DNA of 64,000 nt from CAVVXN01 sp963772585. GTDB lineage: Bacteria; Planctomycetota; PLA2; JAEUHO01. The translations under genes were made by a program, and so were the position numbers. Below the pieces are notes generated by a model. It did no database searches and was not told the DNA's origin. It saw only the letters and a program-made list of their open reading frames with translations. Location: assembly GCA_963772585.1 (NCBI GenBank), contig CAVYXV010000014.1, positions 248,001-312,000 on the forward strand, read 5' to 3'. Below are positions 16,958-24,902 of the stretch, in pieces (position 1 is the first letter of the stretch; the number at the start of each line of letters is the position of its first letter).

Positions 16958-18487
16958 ATGCGCTCGATCGCCGGGACCCTGCTCGTCGTCGCCTGCGGCT
17001 TCCTCCTCGTCGGAGGGGTCCGAGCCGACGAGGCCGATCGGCCCGGCGATCCGCCGGCGGATCGGGTCCGCGCGAAGCTCGACGCGCTCGCCCGCGGCCT
17101 GGAGCTGCTCCACGCGCGGACGCAGGCCACGCTGGACGCCGCCGCGATCCTGAAGGAGACGGACCACCCCGAGGAAGCGCTCGCGCTGCTGCGCGGGGTG
17201 GACCGGTCCGTCGATCAGGGGCTGGCCCGGCTGGAGGGGCTTCTCGAACGGTTCGGGTCGCCGAGGGGGCCGTCGCCCGGCGTGCCGAGCCGGGCGGGCC
17301 CCGACGTGTCCGGCCGCGCGCCGGTCGCCGTCCGGCCTGGCGGCGCGGGCGGCGCCTTTCGGAGCCGAGGGGGAGCCGCCGCGCGGGAGAGCAACCGGAC
17401 CCGCGGCGCCGTCGAGGAGGGTCTCCGATGGCTCGCGGCGCACCAGTCGCCCGACGGCGGCTGGGAGGCGGCGGGCTTTCGGCACTGGTGCGACGGCGAG
17501 CCCGTCGATGGGGGCCCGGACGGAGAGGGGAACGCCTCGTACGACGTCGGGGTCACGGGTCTCTCGCTGCTCGCGTTTCTCGGCGCCGGCTACACGAACC
17601 GCGGGGAACACGAGTTCGCGCGGACCGTGGCGAAGGGCCTGCGCCACCTGAAGACCGTCCAGGACGCCGAGGGGTGCTTCGGCCCCCGCGCGAGCCAGCA
17701 CTTCATCTACGCGCACGCGGCCGCGGCTCTCGCCATGGTGGAGGCGTACGGGATGACGGGGAGTCCGATCTTCCGAGGATCCGCCCAGAGGGCGCTCGAC
17801 TTCGGAGCGCTCGCCCGCAACCCCTACGTCGGATGGCGCTACGGCGTGAAGCCCGGCGACAACGACACCGCCGTCACCGGCGCCATGCTCGCTGCCTTCC
17901 ACAGCGCGAGGTTGACCAACGAGGACGCGGAACGGAGGGGGCGTCCCGCGCCGCTCATCCTCGACGGTGCCGCCTTCGACGGCGCCCGCGCGTGGGTGGA
18001 CAAGATGACGGATCCGGACACGGGCCGCACCGGCTACATCCAGCGCGGGGGCTCCCCGGCACGCGCCCAGGCGACGATCGACCAATTTCCCGCGGACCGG
18101 TCGGAGTCGATGACAGCCGTCGGGATCCTGATCCGGACGTGGTCGGGAGAGGACCCCCGGCGAAGCAAGATGATCGAGAAGAGCGCAAGGCTCCTCCAGG
18201 CCAAACCGCCTCGCTGGGACGACGGCGCGATCGACATGTACTACTGGACCTACGGCGCGATGGCCGCGTACCAGGTGGGCGGCGGGACGTGGCGCACGTG
18301 GGCGCGCGCCCTCCAGCAGGCCGTCGTGGGGCACCAGAGGAAGGACACCGACGTCTGCCACGACAAGGGATCGTGGGATCCGGTGGGGGCGTGGGGTGCG
18401 GACGGCGGACGGGTCTATGCGACGGCGATGATGACGCTCGCACTGGAGACCTCGTACCGCTACGACCGCGCGTTCGGCACGCCTTGA
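16958..18487 (+). CDS. Exported protein with prenyltransferase/squalene-oxidase-type repeats
   Basis: The 509-residue protein has a signal peptide (MRSIAGTLLVVACGFLLVGG, cleavage after VRA) and a helical, TPR-like N-terminal segment. A Gly/Ala/Arg-rich linker at about 100-145 leads to a C-terminal alpha/alpha-barrel region from about 150. The barrel carries one clear QW-like element (LRWLAAHQSPDGGW) and weaker repeats. Such proteins are abundant in Planctomycetota and their function is unknown; it is not a functional terpene cyclase judging from motifs. A good SD (GGGGAGG) precedes the ATG. The next gene is a close paralogue. Confidence 0.85.
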   Translation: MRSIAGTLLVVACGFLLVGGVRADEADRPGDPPADRVRAKLDALARGLELLHARTQATLDAAAILKETDHPEEALALLRGVDRSVDQGLARLEGLLERFGSPRGPSPGVPSRAGPDVSGRAPVAVRPGGAGGAFRSRGGAAARESNRTRGAVEEGLRWLAAHQSPDGGWEAAGFRHWCDGEPVDGGPDGEGNASYDVGVTGLSLLAFLGAGYTNRGEHEFARTVAKGLRHLKTVQDAEGCFGPRASQHFIYAHAAAALAMVEAYGMTGSPIFRGSAQRALDFGALARNPYVGWRYGVKPGDNDTAVTGAMLAAFHSARLTNEDAERRGRPAPLILDGAAFDGARAWVDKMTDPDTGRTGYIQRGGSPARAQATIDQFPADRSESMTAVGILIRTWSGEDPRRSKMIEKSARLLQAKPPRWDDGAIDMYYWTYGAMAAYQVGGGTWRTWARALQQAVVGHQRKDTDVCHDKGSWDPVGAWGADGGRVYATAMMTLALETSYRYDRAFGTP

Positions 18488-18528
18488 CGGGATCGGATCG
18501 AGGACGGATTCACGGACGGGAGGACACC

Positions 18529-20067
18529 ATGCACTGGAAGACCACGTTCCTACTGCTGCCCCTGTTGGCCCTCCTGCTCGCGGGGGGCGTCGGCGCCGAC
18601 GAGGACGGCGACGCCCAGGCGCCCGCGGACACTTCGCCCGCGGACCTGATCGCCCACGCGCTGGAGGTGCTCCAGACCCGGATGGACGCCGAGCTGCGGA
18701 TGGCGGAGATCCTCCGGGAGGCAGGGCGCACGCAGGAGGCGCTCGAACACCTGCAGCAGGTGGGACCCATCTACGACCGCGGCATGGCGCGGATCGAGGG
18801 GCTCGTGGAGCATGCTGGCTCCCCGACGCGTCCGCCTCGCGCCATCGGAGTCGGCGGAGGCACGGGTGCGGGGCCCTTCCATGCTCCGAACGACGTCACC
18901 GGGCCGGAATCCGGGGGCGGGCGCGGCGCCTTCGGCGGCCGTGGCAAGCATGACTCGTCCTCGGCACGGAGCCTCCGAGACCCGGTCGAGAACGCGCTCC
19001 GCTGGCTGGCCGCCCACCAGTCGCCGGACGGCCGCTGGGCAGCCCACGGATTCAACCGCTGGTGCGACGGGAAGGAGATCCCGGACGGGCCGGACGGTCT
19101 GGGAAAGGACGTGTACGACCCCGGGGTGACGGGCCTCGCGCTGTGCGCGTTCCTCGGCGCCGGGTACACGAACCGCGGCCGCCACCCGTTCGCGAAGGTC
19201 GTCGCCAAGGGCCTCCGCTGGCTGAAGACCGTGCAGGACGCGGACGGCTGCTTCGGGCCGCGCACGAGCCAGCACTGCGTCTACAACCACGCCATCGCCT
19301 CCCTGGCCATGACCGAGGCCTACGGCATGACGGAGAGCCCGATCTTCAAGGGCTCCGCCCAGCGCGCGCTCGACTTCATCGCGCTCGCGAGAAACCCCTA
19401 CTTCGCCTGGCGCTACGGCGTGCGGCCCGGCGAGAACGACACGTCCGTCACGGGCTGGATGACGATGGCGCTCAAGAGCGCGTCGCTGATCAACGAGGAC
19501 GCGAAGGCGCGCGGGCGAAAGCCCCCCCTCGTGATCGACGACGACTGCTTCGATGGCGCGCGCGTCTGGATCGACAAGATGACCGATCCGGACGACGGCC
19601 GTGTCGGGTACATCCAGCGCGGCGGTCTTCCCGCGCGGCCGCAGGAGCTGATCGACAAGTTCCCGGCGGAGAAGTCCGAGTCGATGACGAGCGTCGGCGT
19701 GCTCCTGCGGATCTTCCTCGGCGAGGACCCGCGGACGAGCGACATCGTCCAGAAGGGCGCCCGGCTCTGCGCCGCCAAGCCGCCGAAGTGGGACCTCCAG
19801 GCCGGCAGCATCGACATGTACTACTGGTACTACGGCACGCTGGCGCTCTTCCAGGTGGGCGGCGACCAGTGGCGGACCTGGAACCGCGCCCTCCAGACGG
19901 CGGTCGGAGAAACGCAACGCCAGGACACGGACTTCTGTCGGTACAAGGGCTCCTGGGATCCCGCGGGACCCTGGGGGCCGGACGGGGGCAGGGTGTACTC
20001 GACCGCGATGCTCGCCATGTGTCTCGAGGTCTACGACCGCTACGACCGGGTGTTCGGCACGCACTGA
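18529..20067 (+). CDS. Exported protein with prenyltransferase/squalene-oxidase-type repeats (paralogue)
   Basis: This 512-residue protein repeats the plan of its upstream neighbour: signal peptide (MHWKTTFLLLPLLALLLAGG), N-terminal helical region, Gly-rich linker, then the alpha/alpha-barrel with LRWLAAHQSPDGRW. Long stretches are nearly shared with the first copy, for example LGAGYTNRG and GSAQRALDF. The pair therefore arose by tandem duplication and has diverged moderately. An SD-like GGGAGG lies 6 bases before the ATG, and the intergenic gap is 41 bp, so the two are probably co-expressed. Export to the periplasm is predicted. Confidence 0.86.
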   Translation: MHWKTTFLLLPLLALLLAGGVGADEDGDAQAPADTSPADLIAHALEVLQTRMDAELRMAEILREAGRTQEALEHLQQVGPIYDRGMARIEGLVEHAGSPTRPPRAIGVGGGTGAGPFHAPNDVTGPESGGGRGAFGGRGKHDSSSARSLRDPVENALRWLAAHQSPDGRWAAHGFNRWCDGKEIPDGPDGLGKDVYDPGVTGLALCAFLGAGYTNRGRHPFAKVVAKGLRWLKTVQDADGCFGPRTSQHCVYNHAIASLAMTEAYGMTESPIFKGSAQRALDFIALARNPYFAWRYGVRPGENDTSVTGWMTMALKSASLINEDAKARGRKPPLVIDDDCFDGARVWIDKMTDPDDGRVGYIQRGGLPARPQELIDKFPAEKSESMTSVGVLLRIFLGEDPRTSDIVQKGARLCAAKPPKWDLQAGSIDMYYWYYGTLALFQVGGDQWRTWNRALQTAVGETQRQDTDFCRYKGSWDPAGPWGPDGGRVYSTAMLAMCLEVYDRYDRVFGTH

Positions 20068-20159
20068 CGAGACCGTCGGTTCGGCGTCCGGTGCCGGGCC
20101 CGCGCCATCCACGGGTCTCCTCCCGCCCCCGCCGTATGCTCGCGGGCTCGGAGGAGGCC

Positions 20160-21338
20160 ATGCCCGAACCGCACGACCCGCTCACGCCCGGCTTCGCCAC
20201 CCGCGCCGTCCACGGCGGGCAGAAGCCCGACCCCTCGACCGGCGCGGTCATGCCGCCCGTCTACCTGACCTCCACGTACGCCCAGGAGGCGCCCGGCGTC
20301 CACCGCGGCTACGAGTACTCCCGCACGGCGAACCCCACGCGCGCGGCGCTCCAGGCGAACCTCGCCTCGCTCGAGGGAGGGACCCACGCCGCGGCGTTCT
20401 CGTCGGGGCTGGCGGCGACGCACGCCGTCCTCTCGATGCTCTCCACCGGCGACCGGATCGTCCTCGGTCACGACGTCTACGGCGGCACGTACCGGTTGGT
20501 AGACAAGGTGTTCAAGCGGTGGGGCCTCCGCTTCGAGACCGTGGACACCACGGACCTCGAGGCGCTCCGCGAGGCCGTCACGCGCGAGCCGACGAAGCTC
20601 GTCTGGTTCGAGTCGCCGACGAATCCGCTCCTCCACGTGACGGACATCGCCGCCGCCTGCCGGATCGCGCGGGAGGCGAGAGCCCTCGCCGTCGTGGACA
20701 ACACCTTCGCCACGCCCTACCTCCAGCAGCCCCTCGACCTCGGCGCCGACCTCGTGGTCCACAGCACCACGAAGTACCTGGGCGGGCACAGCGACGTGGT
20801 GGGGGGGGCGGTCGTGACGCGCCATCCGGCCCTGGCGGGGGAGATGGCTTTCCTGCAGAACGCCATCGGTGCCGTCCCCGGTCCGCTGGACGCCTTCCTG
20901 GTCCTTCGCGGCACCAAGACGCTGCCGCTGCGCATGGAGAAGCACTGCGACAACGCCGAGGCGGTCGTCGAGTTCCTGGCCGCCCACCCCCGCGTGCGAA
21001 GGGTGCTCTACCCGGGTCTGGAGGACCATCCGGGGCACCGGGTGGCCGCGAAGCAGATGCGACGCTACGGCGGGATGGTCTCCTTCGTGCTGGACGCCGA
21101 CCTGGAGCACGCCACGCGGCTGGCCTCCGCCACCCGCCTCTTCACGCTGGCCGAGAGCCTCGGCGGCGTGGAGAGCCTGCTCGACCACCCCGCCTCGATG
21201 ACCCATGCGTCCGTCCCCCGGGAGGAGCGGGAGAAGTCGGGGTTCGAGGACGGGCTCCTGCGCCTCTCCGTGGGGGTGGAGGACGTCGGCGACCTCCTTG
21301 CCGACCTGGAGCGGGCCCTGGCAAAGGCCTTCGCGTAG
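20160..21338 (+). CDS. Cystathionine gamma-synthase/beta-lyase family PLP enzyme
   Basis: The 392-residue protein is a Cys/Met-metabolism PLP enzyme. Key features are the N-terminal FATRAVHGGQ, YEYSRTANPTR (substrate/PLP loop), SSGLAATHAVL (phosphate site), VVDNTFATPYLQQPL with the pyridoxal-binding Asp, and HSTTKYLGGHSD with the Schiff-base Lys. The C-terminal LAESLGGVESL motif is also typical. Whether it acts as gamma-synthase, beta-lyase or gamma-lyase cannot be decided from sequence alone. ATG at 20160 is preceded by GGAGGAGG; an in-frame ATG 24 bases upstream is less likely. Confidence 0.93.
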   Translation: MPEPHDPLTPGFATRAVHGGQKPDPSTGAVMPPVYLTSTYAQEAPGVHRGYEYSRTANPTRAALQANLASLEGGTHAAAFSSGLAATHAVLSMLSTGDRIVLGHDVYGGTYRLVDKVFKRWGLRFETVDTTDLEALREAVTREPTKLVWFESPTNPLLHVTDIAAACRIAREARALAVVDNTFATPYLQQPLDLGADLVVHSTTKYLGGHSDVVGGAVVTRHPALAGEMAFLQNAIGAVPGPLDAFLVLRGTKTLPLRMEKHCDNAEAVVEFLAAHPRVRRVLYPGLEDHPGHRVAAKQMRRYGGMVSFVLDADLEHATRLASATRLFTLAESLGGVESLLDHPASMTHASVPREEREKSGFEDGLLRLSVGVEDVGDLLADLERALAKAFA

Positions 21339-21419
21339 GGCCGCGCGGGCGCTCCCCCGCGGATCCTTCGCGGTCCGCGGGGCGGCCGCTACCCTTCTTG
21401 GCCCCCTCGGAGAGGCGCC

Positions 21420-21521
21420 ATGGCCCACAACAAACGCAAGCTGAAGAAGGCGAACCACGGCCGGCGCCCTTGCATGGGCCGCGCGCGCCGCGAGAAGAAG
21501 AACATCAAGACCCCCCGCTGA
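21420..21521 (+). CDS. 33-residue highly basic protein, possibly ribosome-associated
   Basis: A short frame with a good SD (GGAGAGG, about 5 bases before ATG) encodes MAHNKRKLKKANHGRRP followed by a further Arg/Lys-rich half ending KTPR. Almost half the residues are Lys or Arg, as in very small ribosomal proteins, but I do not recognise the family. Its last 17 bases overlap the 3' end of the convergent pseudouridine synthase gene. Coding is supported by the SD, the skewed composition and the low likelihood of such a run by chance. The function is unknown. Confidence 0.6.
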   Translation: MAHNKRKLKKANHGRRPCMGRARREKKNIKTPR

Positions 21522-22527
21522 TGGAGTCCTCCTTGCGTCGGCGCCCCGCATCGACGCGGAGCACCTCCAGCGCGTAGCGGATGTCGCCGGCGAGCGGCGC
21601 CTCGAAGGACGCGACCTCCCCCGTGGCGGGATGGGGCAGGGCGAGGCGGGCCGCGTGGAGTGGGGTCCGCTTGAGGCGCGCGTCGAGCCGGCCCCGAGGA
21701 TCCACGAGGCGCCAGCCGCGGCGGATTCCGTAGCGCGGGTCCACGAGCAACGGGTGGCCGATCGCCGCGAGGTGGATGCGGATCTGGTGCGTTCGCCCGG
21801 TCAGGAGCCGGACGCGAAGGCGGCTCACGGTGCCGAAGCGCTCCAGCACGGTGTAGCGCGTGACGGCTGCACGCCCCGCCTCGTGGTCCACCCGCACCAT
21901 CCCCCGCCGGTCCGGAGGCGAGAGCGGGAGGTCGATCTCGCCCGTACCGGACGCCGGCACCCCATCCACCAGCGCTTCGTACTCCTTCTCCACGGCCCCC
22001 CCGACCTCGGCGAACCGTTCGGCCGTGGCCTTGCGGGCTTCCTCCCCGCGGACGAGGGCCAGCAGGCCGCTCGTGTCGCGGTCGAGGCGGTGGACGAGTC
22101 CGTAGCCGGCCACCACGTCCGCCTCGATCGCCTCGAGGAGCGTGGTGACCGCGCCCAGGTTCGCGCCGCCGTGGACCGGCATGCCCGCCGGCTTGGTGAC
22201 GACCAGGAGGTGCTCGTCGCGGTGGATCACGAGGACCTCGCCGGGCGGCGCCGACTGGCGCCGGAGACGCTCCTTCTCGCGGCGATCGCGCTTCACGCGG
22301 TCGAGCGCCTGTCGGATCGCGGGAAGCGTCAGCTCCTCGCCGCCGGCCAGGATCCGGCCGGGGCGCACGGGGTCGCCGTCGATCCGCACCTCGCCCTGGC
22401 GCAGGACCTCCTGCAGGCGGCGCCGGGAGACGTCGGGGAAGACCTCCGCCAGGAAGCGATCGAGGCGCATTCCCGCCTTCGCGGGCGGCACGTGGATCCG
22501 GCGGAGGTCGCGTTTGTGCTTCGCCAT
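21505..22527 (-). CDS. RluA-family pseudouridine synthase
   Basis: The 340-residue protein isomerises uridine to pseudouridine in rRNA or tRNA. An S4 RNA-binding domain lies near residues 18-75 (MRLDRFLAEVFPDVSRRRL), followed by the RluA catalytic domain with the active-site Asp in GLVHRLDRDTSGLL and the later RTHQIRIHLAAIGHPL motif. The domain order matches RluC/RluD-type enzymes acting on 23S rRNA; the target site is not predictable. ATG at 22527 lies about 25 bp downstream of the tRNA-Val gene on the same strand. It overlaps the small basic gene by 17 bp at the 3' end. Confidence 0.93.
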   Translation of the reverse strand: MAKHKRDLRRIHVPPAKAGMRLDRFLAEVFPDVSRRRLQEVLRQGEVRIDGDPVRPGRILAGGEELTLPAIRQALDRVKRDRREKERLRRQSAPPGEVLVIHRDEHLLVVTKPAGMPVHGGANLGAVTTLLEAIEADVVAGYGLVHRLDRDTSGLLALVRGEEARKATAERFAEVGGAVEKEYEALVDGVPASGTGEIDLPLSPPDRRGMVRVDHEAGRAAVTRYTVLERFGTVSRLRVRLLTGRTHQIRIHLAAIGHPLLVDPRYGIRRGWRLVDPRGRLDARLKRTPLHAARLALPHPATGEVASFEAPLAGDIRYALEVLRVDAGRRRKEDSISGGS

Positions 22528-22554
22528 GGGCGGGGCCGCCGGGAGGGGGGATGG

Positions 22555-22628
22555 TGGGCGAAGAGGGACTCGAACCCCCGGCCTCCTCGGTGTAAGCGAG
22601 GCGCTCTAGCCGGCTGAGCTATTCGCCC
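22555..22628 (-). tRNA. tRNA-Val (anticodon TAC)
   Basis: A 74-nt cloverleaf is visible: acceptor GGGCGAA pairing with TTCGCCC, D-arm GCTC/GAGC, anticodon stem CCTCG/CGAGG with loop CTTACAC, and T-arm GGGGG TTCGAGT CCCTC, which includes one G-T pair. The discriminator is A, and CCA is encoded immediately after (22554-22552). Anticodon TAC reads valine GUA codons. Confidence 0.96.
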
Positions 22629-22658
22629 GAACGTGCGGAGGCTACTACGATACGTGCG

Positions 22659-23939
22659 ATGAGCCGGGTGGACCTCGATCGCCTCGCGATGCTCGAGGAT
22701 CTCATGCGCGAGCTGAGTTCCGAGCACGACCCCCGACGCGCGGCGTGGCGCTTCGTGGACGGCCTCCAGGACGCGTACGGCCCCGCGGGGGTGCTCGTGG
22801 CCGTGGCGGTGGACGATCCGCCGCGCGGGTACGCCATCACGCTGCTCGTGGATCGCGACGGGCACACCGTGATCCAGGGAGAGGACCTCCTGGCCGCCGA
22901 CCGCGGGGCCCCGGTCCACACGGGCGGGGTCGTGGGAGGGTTGATCGCCGCGGGCCGCGTGCAGCGCCTGATCGATCTCGACACCCGCGACGACCCGCTC
23001 CTCGGCCTGCACGTGCCCCCCGACGGCTCCACCCTCGCGCTCCCCGTCTTCCTCGACGGGCGCCCCCGGCTGTGGGTGGTCCTCTTCCACCCGGATCCCG
23101 CGCGCTTCGACGACCGCGACGTCGAGGCCAACCTGCTGCGCGCCAACCTCATGAGCGGGCTCCTCGCGACGAAGGCGCTGAACGTCGAGTTGCAGCGGGC
23201 GCTCGCCTGGATCCGCGAGGAGGTCGATCAGATCGCCCTGGTCCAGCGCTCGCTCCTCCCGCGCGCCCTCCCCGACATCCCGGGCCTCGACATCGCCGCG
23301 CGGTGGGAGACGTTCGACCGCGCCGGCGGCGACTACTACGACTTCCTCCCGTGGCGCGCCGGCGACGACGAAGAGGAGCGCTGGACGTGGATCGTCGCCG
23401 ACGCCTCCGGTCACGGTCCCGCGTCGGCGGTGATCGTCGCCATGCTGCACGTCATGCTCCGGATGCTCCCTGCCCCGCTGGGGGGGCCGGCCGTACTGCT
23501 CCGCGAGATCAACCGCCAACTCTTCGCGTGCCCCACCTGCTCCAACTTCATGACCGCCTTCGCGGGGTGCTACCGGCCCGGATCGAGAGAACTCTCGTTC
23601 GCCCTGGCCGGACACCCGCCCCCACTCCTCCGGCGCCCGGACGGGCGCGTCGAGCCGCTCCGCGTCGATCCCGCCGTGCCGCTCGGCGTCATCGATTCCG
23701 TCCTCGCGCCGCTCGCCGCGACGCGCCTCGAGCCCGGAAGCGTGCTCCTCGTCTACACGGACGGCCTCGTGGACGGACCCGAGGAGAGCCTCGGCGAGGA
23801 AGGCCTCGCCCGCGCCCTCGCCGAAGCGGACGGCTGCGCACGGGAGATCCTCGACGCCGTCTTCGCCGCAGCGGCGCGCGGCGCCGCGACGCGCACGGAC
23901 GACCAGACCGCCGTGGTCGTGAAGAGCCTCGCCCCGTAG
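22659..23939 (+). CDS. PP2C-type (SpoIIE/RsbU) serine phosphatase with GAF-like sensor
   Basis: The 426-residue cytoplasmic protein has a GAF-like N-terminal half (about 15-180). A linker helix with EEVDQIALVQRSLLP, characteristic of RsbU-type proteins, leads to a PP2C/SpoIIE domain at about 205-424. Metal-binding acidic residues are seen in GGDYYDF, VADASGHG and the C-terminal RTDDQTAVV. Such phosphatases usually control partner-switching anti-sigma pathways, but no STAS or anti-sigma gene is adjacent. It is divergent from tRNA-Val; no strong promoter could be picked out in the 30-bp gap. Confidence 0.9.
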   Translation: MSRVDLDRLAMLEDLMRELSSEHDPRRAAWRFVDGLQDAYGPAGVLVAVAVDDPPRGYAITLLVDRDGHTVIQGEDLLAADRGAPVHTGGVVGGLIAAGRVQRLIDLDTRDDPLLGLHVPPDGSTLALPVFLDGRPRLWVVLFHPDPARFDDRDVEANLLRANLMSGLLATKALNVELQRALAWIREEVDQIALVQRSLLPRALPDIPGLDIAARWETFDRAGGDYYDFLPWRAGDDEEERWTWIVADASGHGPASAVIVAMLHVMLRMLPAPLGGPAVLLREINRQLFACPTCSNFMTAFAGCYRPGSRELSFALAGHPPPLLRRPDGRVEPLRVDPAVPLGVIDSVLAPLAATRLEPGSVLLVYTDGLVDGPEESLGEEGLARALAEADGCAREILDAVFAAAARGAATRTDDQTAVVVKSLAP

Positions 23940-23954
23940 CCCGCCTTCCCGCGG

Positions 23955-24758
23955 CTACTTCTCGCCGGGCGTGATGGCCTCGCCGGGCGCCTTCCGGGGC
24001 GCCCTCGCCCGGAGACTCGAGAGGTCCACCTCGACGCGCGAGTGCTGCGTCACGCCCGTCTCGGAGCTCGCCTCCCCGTGACTGCGCGCACTGGCGCCGC
24101 CGGACGAGAACGACGAGGGCCCCAGGTCGTCGAGCCACCGGCGCAGGCGGCCGCGGGGTCCGTCCTCGCCGGGCGTCACCGGGCCGCTCTCCGCCCCGTC
24201 CTTCTCCGGGGGCGTGATGGCGTCCTCCGGGAGCGGCGCCGAGAACGCGATCACCGCCGTGCGCGCCATCGACCGGCGACCGCCGCCGATGGACTCGCCC
24301 ACGCCGACGGACCACGAGACCACCGAGCCGTCCACCACCTTCGATCCCGTCGGCCCGAGAGCCAGGTCGAGCCGGTCGAGGAGATCGCGGTGGCCCTTCG
24401 CCCGGGACTTGCGGGCCTCGGGATCGAGGAGCTCCTCGGCCTCCGCGACCACCCTCCAGAGCTTCTTCTCCCACTGGCGGCCGAGGGCGCGGTCGCCCCG
24501 CTCGAACTTCGCGTGGCCGTCCACGGACCACCGCTCGTAGGTCGCCACGTGGGGCTCCTTGCCCTCGCGGGGCTCGAGGCGCGCCACGACGACGGCCTCC
24601 ACCGACTTCCCCTTGGCGACGGCCCAGGCCTCCGCCGCGACGCGGGTCCCGTGGACGGCCACGTCGGTGGCGGCCCGGTTGAGCTCCGGCTTGGTCATGT
24701 CGGCAAGGGCCGGCGCGACGAGCGCGACGACGAGCAGGCAGCAGCAGGCGATCCGCAT
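23955..24758 (-). CDS. Exported protein of unknown function
   Basis: The 267-residue protein has a signal peptide (MRIACCCLLVVALVAPALA, three consecutive Cys inside the hydrophobic core, cleavage before DMTKPE). The mature N-terminal half is charged and helical, with strands ending in VVSWSVGVGES. The last third is Gly/Pro/Ser-rich and probably disordered. No lipobox of the L-x-G-C type is clear and no catalytic motif was found. It is convergent with the phosphatase gene (15-bp gap) and lies 144 bp after the aminopeptidase start on the same strand. Confidence 0.72.
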   Translation of the reverse strand: MRIACCCLLVVALVAPALADMTKPELNRAATDVAVHGTRVAAEAWAVAKGKSVEAVVVARLEPREGKEPHVATYERWSVDGHAKFERGDRALGRQWEKKLWRVVAEAEELLDPEARKSRAKGHRDLLDRLDLALGPTGSKVVDGSVVSWSVGVGESIGGGRRSMARTAVIAFSAPLPEDAITPPEKDGAESGPVTPGEDGPRGRLRRWLDDLGPSSFSSGGASARSHGEASSETGVTQHSRVEVDLSSLRARAPRKAPGEAITPGEK

Positions 24759-24902
24759 GGGGTGTCCTCCAGGGAGAAGACCGGGCGTCGCCTCTGGGAA
24801 CGCACGACCGACCCGAACCGCACCCTACGGGCTCCGCCCGCCCAGGTCCACCCTCCCGATCCTCCGCCCCCACGAAGCGCACCGCGCGCGGCGCCTGTCC
24901 GG

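Noticed and set aside
16958..20067. Squalene-hopene cyclase or other terpene cyclase
   Set aside because: Both proteins carry signal peptides, have only one clear QW-like element each, and a DxDD-like string in the second copy is not conserved in the first.
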